Below, piece after piece: positions 18,341-24,915 of a stretch of DNA of 58,348 nucleotides (its first letter is position 1; each line of letters starts with the position of its first letter). The DNA lies in NCBI GenBank assembly GCA_017519145.1, contig JAFWTA010000024.1, positions 1 to 58,348 of the forward strand, in the 5' to 3' direction. The translations under genes and the position numbers were made by a program. The notes under the pieces were generated by a model. It made no database searches. It was not told the DNA's origin and worked only from the letters and a program-made list of their open reading frames with translations. The DNA is from Ruminococcus sp. (GTDB lineage Bacteria; Bacillota; Clostridia; Oscillospirales; Ruminococcaceae).

Positions 18341-18369
18341 ATTATATCACAGGCAGAATGCTTTTTCAA
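18341..18369 (-). promoter_or_regulatory. Promoter of the two-component operon
   Basis: Minus strand -35 TTGAAA (18364-18369) and perfect -10 TATAAT (18341-18346), 17-bp spacing. Confidence 0.8.
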
Positions 18370-18520
18370 GATATACAATTCATAAAAACAACTGTGTATT
18401 ATAAAGCTGCATAGTCATTTGATGATTGAATTTGATGATGCCAATTCGGTTTGAATGATTTTAAGTTTTATTATCATAAAGACATAAATATGCACTAATT
18501 CAATACTTAATCTCGCTATT

Positions 18521-18662
18521 TCAGACAAATTCGTACAGCTTCTCAAGAGCCTTGGCTATCTTCTTTTGGGCGGCACTTCTTGTGATCATAAGCATATCAG
18601 CAACAGATATTTTCTTCACTAACGGATTCGATGACTTGTTCGACGATCCGGCGGCGTAAACC
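18521..18662 (-). pseudogene. Possible C-terminal remnant of a truncated gene
   Basis: An open frame without a start encodes a 3' end reading KKISVADMLMITRSAAQKKIAKAL, then EKLYEFV and stop. This resembles the C-terminal helix-turn-helix tail seen in Fic- or AlbA-type regulators, but the match is only by eye. It abuts the left side of the mobilizable element, so it may be a gene cut by insertion or decay. Confidence 0.3.
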
Positions 18663-18665
18663 TAT

Positions 18666-18698
18666 CCCCACAGTAATTGCTGTGGGGATTTTTCTTTA
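18666..18698 (+). terminator. Hairpin at the left edge of the mobile element
   Basis: CCCCACAG (18666-18673) pairs with CTGTGGGG (18680-18687) followed by ATTTTTC. There is no clear plus-strand gene before it in the window. Confidence 0.6.
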
Positions 18699-18852
18699 CC
18701 GCTGATTGGTGAATATTACTAAGTACCGATAACACAATCGATCGCCACTTGTGCGTATATACAAATAATTGCTTCCCGATTATTGAAATCTTCGCTTTTT
18801 TCGATTCCCACCGCTATATATATGGAGGCAGTCCTCTCTCTGCTAATGATAG

Positions 18853-18995
18853 CGTGTCGGTAGTGACGGTAGAATTGTTACTGTCACGGTAACGCTTACC
18901 AGTAGCCACAAACCTCTATATAGCTTCATCTGCGGGGCGTGTCAGTAGGTTTTCGTGTCGGTAGTTTTACTGTCACGGCTGAGTTACTGTCACGC
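18853..18995. repeat. Inverted short-repeat cluster (iteron-like)
   Basis: An 11-base motif CGTGTCGGTAG occurs in plus orientation at 18853, 18938 (CGTGTCAGTAG) and 18954. Its near-reverse form TTACTGTCACG occurs at 18878, 18967 and 18984. GTGACGGTA (18863-18871) can pair with TTACTGTCAC (18878-18887) in a hairpin. This density ahead of mobC suggests protein-binding sites of an origin of transfer or of the recombinase. Confidence 0.7.
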
Positions 18996-19164
18996 ACAAA
19001 AACGCCCATATTTGCCGCCAATACAGAAATCGGGTAGATATCCCACCTGCGGCGGTGAAAGCGATTGTCGCGCAACGTCGAGCGAGTGTGGGCGGCATTG
19101 GCACAAGGAGAAAACTACCGCTGACGGAGCAGTACAGGCGACGGAAGTATGAAATGCCAGCATC

Positions 19165-19210
19165 GCATTCGGCAGTCCGCCGAACGCTTGCTGGTCGGGG
19201 CGCCCCCCCG
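19165..19210 (+). other. Candidate oriT core
   Basis: An inverted repeat GCATTCGGC / GCCGAACGC (19165-19173 and 19179-19187; one mismatch, 5-base loop) is followed by TTGCTGGTCGGGGCGCC and a C-rich run. A hairpin with a nick region just 3' of it, directly upstream of mobC and relaxase, is the usual oriT plan. The nick position cannot be read from sequence. The stretch 18700-19254 has no other convincing gene; a 67-codon ORF over it (19055-19258) is doubtful. Confidence 0.5.
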
Positions 19211-19254
19211 AGCCCCCTCTCAAAAATCGCCAAAGAAGAAAGGAGCGTGATACA

Positions 19255-19566
19255 ATGAGAAAACGCAACAGAACGATTACTATCCGCTGTACCGACGACG
19301 AGTATGAGCGGATACACAACAAGGCTCAGCGGCACAAGCTATCCCTCAGCGACTTCGTTCTTAGTTCAGCAATGGACAAGAAGATTATCGTAGCGGACGG
19401 ACTGGACGAGGTTGCAAAGCAGCAGAAAGCTATCGGTAGTAATCTCAATCAGATAGCAATGCTGGCACACGAAGGACGGCTGCACTCTGTCAGACTGGAC
19501 GAGCTTGTGGAGCAGCACAAGGTTGTCACTCAAGCCGTCTGCGACATAGCTAAGGAGGTGAGATAG
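19255..19566 (+). CDS. mobC: MobC relaxosome accessory protein
   Basis: A 103-residue protein. The first 45 residues form a ribbon-helix-helix DNA-binding part (TITIRCTDDEYERIHNKAQ). The second half has the MobC signature GSNLNQIAMLAHEGR. By family knowledge it binds oriT and helps the relaxase open the strand. AAAGGAG precedes the ATG. Its stop overlaps the relaxase GTG start by one base. Confidence 0.9.
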   Translation: MRKRNRTITIRCTDDEYERIHNKAQRHKLSLSDFVLSSAMDKKIIVADGLDEVAKQQKAIGSNLNQIAMLAHEGRLHSVRLDELVEQHKVVTQAVCDIAKEVR

Positions 19567-20900
19567 TGCCTATCATCCATTTCATCAACAACAAAACTCA
19601 GACCGCTGGCGGCATGAAGAATGTTCTCAACTACGTCAGCAGAAAGGAAAAGACCGTGTCAGAGGACAAGCGTTTCGTGACGGGAATCAACTGCTCACCC
19701 GAGACTGCACTCGATGAAATGACTGCGACTAAGAACCTGTACCACAAAACTGACGGACGACTCTATTATCATCTGGTGCAGAGCTTCCCCAGCGGATATG
19801 AAATCGAGCCCGAACTCGCACACAAGATAGCGGTGGAGCTTGCGGAGAAAGCCTTCGGAAAGTATGAAGTTGTGGTCGCAACTCATATCGACAGAGAACA
19901 TATACACAGCCACTTGGTACTTAACTCTGTCAGCTTCGAGGACGGAAAGAAGTATCATTCCAACAAGGAAAGCGTTGAACAGCTGATGAAGCTCAGCGAT
20001 GAGATCTGTCAGCGGTACGGAGTTCATGTGCTTGATACTCCCAAGAAGAAAATGAATAAGGACTATCTCTCCGACAGTGAATACAGGTCAGCCAAGCGCG
20101 GCGAGAGTTTCAAATGGGAGCTGATGAATGTCATCAATCAGGTGATGAAACAGGCAAAATCAAAGAAGCAGTTCTGCTACTTAATGAAGCAGCAGGGCTA
20201 TGATGTTCGGTGGGAGGACAATCGCAAATACATTACCTACACCTGCCCGAACAAGAGAAAGTGCCGTGACAATAAGCTTCACGGTGAGAAGTACAGAAAG
20301 GAGAATATGGAGTATGAATTCAAAACAAGAAGAATTGCAGCAGATGTACGACAAGGAATTGTCGGCAGCGGCGGACACTCAGCCGACAGTGGTGGTGCTC
20401 GATTCCAACTGGAGAGCACTGATAGAATTGAACAAGCTGATGGCGCAGGAGCAGCTGGAGATACTTACCAGACTCTCGGTGCTGGCGACGAAAGCGGATA
20501 CAGAACAGGTGTTGAAAACAGTCCGCTCCGAGCAGAGAGATACCATAGCGACCTGTCGGGAGCTGCTGAATCAGGCAGAAGAACTGTCGGAAATAGCGAC
20601 GGCTCAACTGGAAAAAGCAACAGCCGACCTGTCATCACAGGCTGGGAAGCTGAACGAGGAATATGGCTCGAAGCTGAAAGAGCTCGACGAATACAAGCAC
20701 AGGCTCAGATTGAAAGTTGCCAAGTGGATAGTGATCTCGCAGTCGGTTTTGATAGCATTGTCGATGGTGTTACAGCTGTGGCTGCGCTGATAGATGACGA
20801 GCCTGCCGAGGATACCGAGTGCGCTCGGGAGCACACCGAAAGCAAAGCACTCGCAGAGGAACGAGAGCGTAAGGAAGCTCTTGGAATACACATGGGCTGA
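19566..20900 (+). CDS. Relaxase/mobilization nuclease (MobA/VirD2 type)
   Basis: A 444-residue relaxase of the PF03432 kind. Residues about 1-230 hold the nuclease: candidate catalytic Tyr23 in NVLNYVSRKEK and the metal-binding motif HIDREHIHSHLVLNSV at about 104-120. It nicks oriT and pilots the strand. The C-terminal 190 residues are Gly/Ser/Asp-rich and low in complexity, because the same DNA carries another gene in a different frame. The start is GTG at 19566, with AAGGAGGTGAG before it and a one-base overlap with mobC. Confidence 0.92.
   Translation: MPIIHFINNKTQTAGGMKNVLNYVSRKEKTVSEDKRFVTGINCSPETALDEMTATKNLYHKTDGRLYYHLVQSFPSGYEIEPELAHKIAVELAEKAFGKYEVVVATHIDREHIHSHLVLNSVSFEDGKKYHSNKESVEQLMKLSDEICQRYGVHVLDTPKKKMNKDYLSDSEYRSAKRGESFKWELMNVINQVMKQAKSKKQFCYLMKQQGYDVRWEDNRKYITYTCPNKRKCRDNKLHGEKYRKENMEYEFKTRRIAADVRQGIVGSGGHSADSGGARFQLESTDRIEQADGAGAAGDTYQTLGAGDESGYRTGVENSPLRAERYHSDLSGAAESGRRTVGNSDGSTGKSNSRPVITGWEAERGIWLEAERARRIQAQAQIESCQVDSDLAVGFDSIVDGVTAVAALIDDEPAEDTECAREHTESKALAEERERKEALGIHMG
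20314..20790 (+). CDS. MobB-like coiled-coil membrane protein, nested in the relaxase
   Basis: A 158-residue protein read in the +1 frame entirely inside the relaxase gene. It begins MNSKQEELQQMYDKEL, has long heptad-like charged helices over most of its length (EELSEIATAQLEKATADLSS), and ends in a membrane helix (WIVISQSVLIALSMVLQLW). AAAGGAG lies 10 bp before the ATG. Nested mob genes are known in ColE1 (mbeB and mbeD inside mbeA), where MobB-type proteins anchor the relaxase at the membrane. That role is inferred here. Confidence 0.8.
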   Translation: MNSKQEELQQMYDKELSAAADTQPTVVVLDSNWRALIELNKLMAQEQLEILTRLSVLATKADTEQVLKTVRSEQRDTIATCRELLNQAEELSEIATAQLEKATADLSSQAGKLNEEYGSKLKELDEYKHRLRLKVAKWIVISQSVLIALSMVLQLWLR

Positions 20901-20929
20901 TACCCTATCAAAAATTTGAAAAAGGAGAG

Positions 20930-20998
20930 ATGAATCATGAACAACGTAAGATTCATAAGAAATACGAACAAGACAACAGTAAGGAGAGTGGTTATTGA
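20930..20998 (+). CDS. 22-residue ORF ahead of tnpW
   Basis: ATG at 20930 with AAAAGGAG just upstream opens a 22-codon frame starting MNHEQRKIHKKYEQD. Its TGA at 20996-20998 directly abuts the tnpW ATG. It is highly charged with no known family. It may be a leader that couples translation into tnpW rather than a working protein. Confidence 0.45.
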   Translation: MNHEQRKIHKKYEQDNSKESGY

Positions 20999-21175
20999 AT
21001 GGCTGAGAAGAACACAAAAACTGAAACAAATAAGTACGCTGAACTGCGCCGAACGCAGTATGAGATAGATACGGTCGTAATAGACGGTAAGACCTACACC
21101 GTTATCAACGCCTTCCCGAAGGAGGCTGACGAGACCTTGGACGACAAGCTCCGCTATCTCATGAAAGTCAGTTAA
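20999..21175 (+). CDS. tnpW: TnpW family transposon protein
   Basis: A 58-residue protein with the TnpW pattern: a charged N-terminus, LRRTQYEIDTVVIDGKTYTV, then NAFPKEADETLDDKLRYLM. First named in Tn4451; its task is unknown. AAGGAG lies 12 bp before the ATG. It falls between the relaxase and the serine recombinase. Confidence 0.85.
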   Translation: MAEKNTKTETNKYAELRRTQYEIDTVVIDGKTYTVINAFPKEADETLDDKLRYLMKVS

Positions 21176-21187
21176 CAAAATTTTTAC

Positions 21188-21242
21188 TGGACTTTTGAGC
21201 CGAGTTGGAGTATACTGTTGGTGTGCCGAGAGGTACACCAAC
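21188..21242 (+). promoter_or_regulatory. Recombinase promoter with palindrome over the start site
   Basis: A weak -35 TGGACT (21188-21193) and TATACT (21211-21216) are 17 bp apart. GTTGGTGT (21217-21224) and ACACCAAC (21235-21242) form a perfect 8-bp inverted repeat covering the expected start of transcription. It may be an operator for self-control of the recombinase. Confidence 0.55.
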
Positions 21243-21285
21243 AGAGTCCTATTCGGTTTGGTTTCCAGATAAGGAGGATATTTAA

Positions 21286-22947
21286 ATGAAACCAAACAAT
21301 GATTTAATAACAGCTTTGTATTGCAGGCTTTCACAGGAAGATGCTCGTGAAGGAGAGTCACTGTCGATAGAAAATCAAAAGAAGATGCTAAGTGAGTACG
21401 CAGAGCGGAATGGCTTCCGCAACTGTCAGTTCTACGTTGACGACGGCTTTAGCGGAGTCAATAAGAACAGACCTGAGTACGTTCGTATGCTGAAAGATGT
21501 CGAGGACGGTCTTGTGGGAACGGTAATTGTAAAAGACCAGTCCAGACTCGGACGTGACCACTTGGAGACTGACCGACTAATGGAATTAGTATTCCCTGCA
21601 TACGATGTACGCTTCATTGCGGTTACAGATGGAGTAGATAGTGCCAACGGTATCAACGAGATGTCGGGCGTAAAGAACTTGTTCAATGATATGTATGCCA
21701 GAGATACGTCAAAGAAGATACGAGCAGTGTTCAAGGCAAAGGGAGAACGCGGTGAGCGTGTTGGAACAGCGATTCCTTATGGATATATGAAAAGTCCCGA
21801 TGATTCAAAGCAGCTTATACCAGATCCCGTAACCGCTCCAGTGGTGCGTCAAATATATGAGCTTTGCGCTGAAGGCAAAGGAACGAGGGCAATATGCAGG
21901 TACTTGGAAGAACATCAAATTGAAACGCCAGGAATATATGAGTTTAATCAGCGTGGAAAAACATGTAAACAGCCTAAGTTCGATACACCATATTTATGGA
22001 CGCAAAGTACAATACGTGATATGCTGTCAAACAGGATTTATTGTGGAGATACTGTGAACTTCCAAACGTACAGCAAGTCAAACAAGTTGAAGAAACGTAT
22101 CAAGAACGATCCAGAGAATATACTCATCTTTGAAAATACGCACGAAGCGATAGTGAGCCGAGAGCTATTCAACCTCGTTCAGAAGCACTACGAGGGACGG
22201 AAACGTCCAGACCGGCAGGGAGATACCGACAAGTATGCTGGCTATATATACTGTGCTGACTGTGGCTCGAAAATGTATCTTCACCGCGGCAAGGGAATTA
22301 AGCCTGAGAACAACTACTATCAGTGCGGAGGCTATCAGACCAAAGGTGGAAGATATTGTACAGTTCACAGAATAAAAGCAAATGTGCTTGACAGCTTAGT
22401 CCTTAAACAGCTCAGAGATATGACTTCCTACGCAAGAGAAAATCCTGAGGAATTCTATGAAATAGCCGCTCGGAACGGCAGAGAAACTGCTGAGCTTGAA
22501 AAGAAGGAGTCTGAAAAGAAGCGTATCAAGACCGAAAGTCGTATTAAGGAGCTTGATAATATCCTGAGCTGTCTTTACGAGGACAAAGCGTTAGGAAAGA
22601 TAACTCCAGAACGCTATGATAAGCTTTCAGTAGGCTATGAGAAAGAACAGACGGAACTTGTGTCTGAGCTTGCTGATTTCACAGCAAAGCTTGAAGATAT
22701 AAATCATAGAGATGAGTGCATACTTGAATTCATAGAAAATGCTAAGGCAAACCTTGAAATCAAGGAGATCACTCCGAAGATACTTAAAACATTCATAACT
22801 CGGATAGAGGTATATGAAAAGCCTGAAAAGTACTCTCGAACCTGTGGGAATTTGTTGCTTATACCTTATACGTTTCCAAGTCTGAACAAATCTGAGCCTA
22901 TGCTATCTCCAACAGCTGACAAGCCATTTGCTAAGGCAGCCTGCTAA
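21286..22947 (+). CDS. Large serine recombinase (TnpX-like)
   Basis: A 553-residue site-specific recombinase. The resolvase domain has catalytic Ser16 in YCRLSQED and the block KDQSRLGRDHLETD. The recombinase domain follows (about 165-280), then a zinc ribbon (about 320-365: CADCGSKM, CGGYQTKGGRYC) and a coiled coil (about 390-480). The C-terminal tail is of the DUF4368 kind. It should excise and integrate the element through short attachment sites without a host tRNA. AAGGAGG precedes the ATG at a normal distance. Confidence 0.95.
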   Translation: MKPNNDLITALYCRLSQEDAREGESLSIENQKKMLSEYAERNGFRNCQFYVDDGFSGVNKNRPEYVRMLKDVEDGLVGTVIVKDQSRLGRDHLETDRLMELVFPAYDVRFIAVTDGVDSANGINEMSGVKNLFNDMYARDTSKKIRAVFKAKGERGERVGTAIPYGYMKSPDDSKQLIPDPVTAPVVRQIYELCAEGKGTRAICRYLEEHQIETPGIYEFNQRGKTCKQPKFDTPYLWTQSTIRDMLSNRIYCGDTVNFQTYSKSNKLKKRIKNDPENILIFENTHEAIVSRELFNLVQKHYEGRKRPDRQGDTDKYAGYIYCADCGSKMYLHRGKGIKPENNYYQCGGYQTKGGRYCTVHRIKANVLDSLVLKQLRDMTSYARENPEEFYEIAARNGRETAELEKKESEKKRIKTESRIKELDNILSCLYEDKALGKITPERYDKLSVGYEKEQTELVSELADFTAKLEDINHRDECILEFIENAKANLEIKEITPKILKTFITRIEVYEKPEKYSRTCGNLLLIPYTFPSLNKSEPMLSPTADKPFAKAAC

Positions 22948-22952
22948 AAGAG

Positions 22953-22981
22953 AAACCGAGTAGCTTATCACCACTCGGTTT
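22953..22981 (+). terminator. Hairpin after the recombinase
   Basis: AAACCGAGT (22953-22961) and ACTCGGTTT (22973-22981) form a perfect 9-bp stem with an 11-base loop but no T run. A second stem, TTAAGG/CCTTAA at 23006-23024, is followed by a T-rich tract to 23040. Confidence 0.55.
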
Positions 22982-23059
22982 ACATAAGATTTTAATAAAG
23001 TTCCGTTAAGGATAGCCGCCTTAAGGTGCTTTTTTCTTTATCATATTGATCTGAAATGA

Positions 23060-23260
23060 TCATTCAGCAAGCTTCTGATTGATCGCGTTTACAAGCTCGT
23101 CTGCATTAACGCCGTGAACCATTGCAGCTTCCTCAATTGTCTCGCCCTGTGATGCAGGACATCCGAGACAGTGCATTCCTATGCTGAAAAGAATAGGTGA
23201 TACGTCCTTGTCAAGCTGAAGAAGCTCGCCTATCTTTGTTTCCTTTGTTACCTGTGCCAT
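23060..23260 (-). CDS. DUF1858 domain protein
   Basis: A 66-residue protein matching DUF1858: VTKETKIGELLQLDKDVSPILFSIGMHCLGCPASQGETIEEAA. The conserved CxxC (HCLGCPAS) suggests metal, cluster or sulfur handling; the family often sits with hybrid-cluster and redox proteins. Function unknown. GGAGG precedes the ATG. It shares its promoter region with the divergent TetR gene. Confidence 0.9.
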   Translation of the reverse strand: MAQVTKETKIGELLQLDKDVSPILFSIGMHCLGCPASQGETIEEAAMVHGVNADELVNAINQKLAE

Positions 23261-23293
23261 AATTAGACCTCCGTTTTTTTTAAACTCAGGGAC

Positions 23294-23349
23294 TTGACAA
23301 ATGTCCGCCCCTTTGTTATAATATTATCATAGTATTTGACACTTGTCAA
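23294..23349. promoter_or_regulatory. Overlapping divergent promoters with paired palindromes
   Basis: Plus strand: TTGACA (23294-23299), 17 bp, TATAAT (23317-23322) toward the TetR gene. Minus strand: TTGACA (23344-23349), 17 bp, TAATAT (23321-23326) toward DUF1858. Each -35 box lies in a TTGACA-NN-TGTC palindrome (23294-23305 and 23336-23349). Palindrome centres are 42 bp apart, four helical turns. A TetR dimer at either site would block a promoter. Confidence 0.75.
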
Positions 23350-23389
23350 GGAGCTGAAAACAACTTTTACAAAGCGAGGTATTTTGTCC

Positions 23390-23941
23390 ATGTATCAGGG
23401 AAGCAATAAATCCGCACTACTCTCTCAGAAACTCATTTCAGAAGCTCTGCTGCGACTTCTTGAAGAAAAATCCTTCAACGAGATCAGCGTCAGCGATCTG
23501 TGCCGCGAGGCTCAGGTCTCCCGTCAGACCTTCTATTCCCTGTTCGGGACAAAGGAAAATGTCATCATGTATGAACTCAGCCATAACTGCTGCTTCCTCC
23601 CCGAAGAAAATGATACCTCCTGTCATTCCGCTATGTTCCGCAGCTTCTGCGAGGGCTACAGCCGATATATCGTGGAAAAAAAGCACATCATCAGCCTCCT
23701 TGTAAAAAATGATATGATACATTTCCTATATGATGTGCAGTATAAGTCCCTTATGGACTGCGAATACTTCATCAGCGATGTATCTGATGACAGCCGCATT
23801 TTCATCGTGGACTTCATCGCCAGTGGTATGAACAGCATCGCCAAGAACTATATCCTCACCGGTGCCAAGGCTGATGTCTCCTTTCTCGAAAAACTCATGT
23901 TCAGCCTCTACGGCGGTCTTTACTTCAAGAACTACTCCTGA
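23390..23941 (+). CDS. TetR/AcrR family transcriptional regulator
   Basis: A 183-residue regulator. The N-terminal helix-turn-helix reads LISEALLRLLEEKSFNEISVSDLC, then REAQVSRQTFYSLFGTKENVI (about residues 11-55). The C-terminal ligand domain is diverged and gives no clue to its inducer. The ATG at 23390 was taken as start because the upstream frame opens only with TTG inside the promoter palindrome. It probably represses itself and the divergent DUF1858 gene. Confidence 0.88.
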   Translation: MYQGSNKSALLSQKLISEALLRLLEEKSFNEISVSDLCREAQVSRQTFYSLFGTKENVIMYELSHNCCFLPEENDTSCHSAMFRSFCEGYSRYIVEKKHIISLLVKNDMIHFLYDVQYKSLMDCEYFISDVSDDSRIFIVDFIASGMNSIAKNYILTGAKADVSFLEKLMFSLYGGLYFKNYS

Positions 23942-23957
23942 CCGCGTAATGCCTGAT

Positions 23958-24117
23958 AAGATAAATCAAAATTTAGCTTTGCTAAATTTTGATTTGAGTA
24001 AGTAGTAAGTAGAGAGTAGTGAGTAGAAGTTAACGCACTGAATAATACTACTCACTACTTACTACTCTCTACTCACTCGGAATTTAACACCGCAGGTGTT
24101 AAATTCCGATTTATCTT
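23958..24117. repeat. 160-bp triple-hairpin palindromic repeat
   Basis: Outer arms AAGATAAATC (23958-23967) and GATTTATCTT (24108-24117) close three inner stems. Stem one: 15-bp perfect arms 23963-23977/23981-23995. Stem two: imperfect 31-base arms made of AGTAGTGAGTAG-type repeats, 23996-24026/24048-24078. Stem three: 13-bp perfect arms 24079-24091/24095-24107. No ORF inside. Its shape fits a MITE-like or REP-like repeat, or a structured RNA. Confidence 0.75.
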
Positions 24118-24138
24118 GGCAGCCTTGTATAATACAAT

Positions 24139-24162
24139 GCCCCGAAGCATACGCTTCGGGGC
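24139..24162. terminator. GCCCCGAAGC-type terminator hairpin
   Basis: GCCCCGAAGC (24139-24148) and GCTTCGGGGC (24153-24162), 10-bp perfect stem with loop ATAC. It lies just after the minus-strand ABC operon. A related hairpin recurs at 31306-31331 and 47552-47578. Confidence 0.6.
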
Positions 24163-24182
24163 TTGCTGTCTTTATTCAGCTT

Positions 24183-24902
24183 TCAGTTCGCCTGAACTGC
24201 TTCCTGTACGGCTTCGGCTGACTCGTCCTGTAACTGCGTTCTGCCGTTTACAAGCTCGATCACCCTGTCACCGTATGCTGCACACTTGTTGGAGTGCGTT
24301 ACCTGAAGAATGGTTATTCCCTTTTCCTTGTTTATCTCGGAAAAAAGCTTCATTATCTCAGCGCCTGCATTGGAGTCTAGGTTTCCCGTTGGCTCGTCTG
24401 CAAGGATTATCTCGGGCTCTCCGATCACCGCTCTTGCGATAGCTACTCTCTGCTGCTGACCGCCAGAAAGCTCTGAGGGCTTTGCCTTGCGCTTCTCGGT
24501 AAGTCCCGTTATCTTCAGTATCTCGTCAAGCTTTTCCTTCATCTCCGCCTTGCTCCTGCCCTTTACACTGGAGGGCAGCAGGATGTTGTCCTCTACGTTC
24601 AGGTTCTGTACCAGATTGTAGAACTGAAAGATAAAGCCTATCTTGTCAAGGCGCATTGCGGAAAGTGCCTTTTCCTTCATCTTGCCGATATCATTTCCGC
24701 ATACGCTGATAGTTCCGTTGAAGTATCTGTCAAGTCCGCCTATGAGATAGAGAAGTGTGGATTTTCCGCTTCCCGATGCTCCCATAAGTGATACGAACTC
24801 TCCCTTTCCTACACTGAGAGATGCTCCCGACAGTACCTTTGTCATGCTCTCGCCCTTGCCGAAAGCCTTATATACATTGTTTACTTCTATTACATTAGCC
24901 AT
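24183..24902 (-). CDS. ABC transporter ATP-binding protein (MacB/LolD type)
   Basis: A 239-residue ATPase: Walker A GASGSGKSTLL (about 41-51), signature LSGGQQQRVAIARA, Walker B IILADEPTGNLD. This is the class that works with FtsX-fold permeases in lipoprotein, peptide or envelope stress export rather than classical import. It is the last gene of a three-gene minus-strand operon and starts 13 bp after the permease stop. Confidence 0.93.
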   Translation of the reverse strand: MANVIEVNNVYKAFGKGESMTKVLSGASLSVGKGEFVSLMGASGSGKSTLLYLIGGLDRYFNGTISVCGNDIGKMKEKALSAMRLDKIGFIFQFYNLVQNLNVEDNILLPSSVKGRSKAEMKEKLDEILKITGLTEKRKAKPSELSGGQQQRVAIARAVIGEPEIILADEPTGNLDSNAGAEIMKLFSEINKEKGITILQVTHSNKCAAYGDRVIELVNGRTQLQDESAEAVQEAVQAN

Positions 24903-24915
24903 TGTACTTTCTCCT

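Larger units (their letters stand above)
18690..23040 (+). mobile_element. Small mobilizable element of Tn4451/TnpX type
   Basis: Gene order is candidate oriT, mobC, relaxase with a nested gene, short ORF, tnpW, large serine recombinase, all on the plus strand. This is the Tn4451-like set: mobilization by a helper plus excision and integration by the recombinase. Ends are estimates. Both edges carry a hairpin followed by TTTTTCTTTA (left 18689-18698, right 23030-23040), which may be chance or the joint sequence. No resistance or other cargo gene is visible. It sits between the LytTR operon and the DUF1858 gene. Confidence 0.75.

Noticed and set aside
18521-18662. Plus-strand hydrophobic reading of the same stretch ending just before the hairpin at 18666
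   Set aside because: No start codon or family; the minus-strand reading with a helix-turn-helix look is the better guess, and even that is weak.
19055-19258. 67-codon ORF ahead of mobC
   Set aside because: It overlaps the candidate oriT hairpin and has no clear ribosome site or family.
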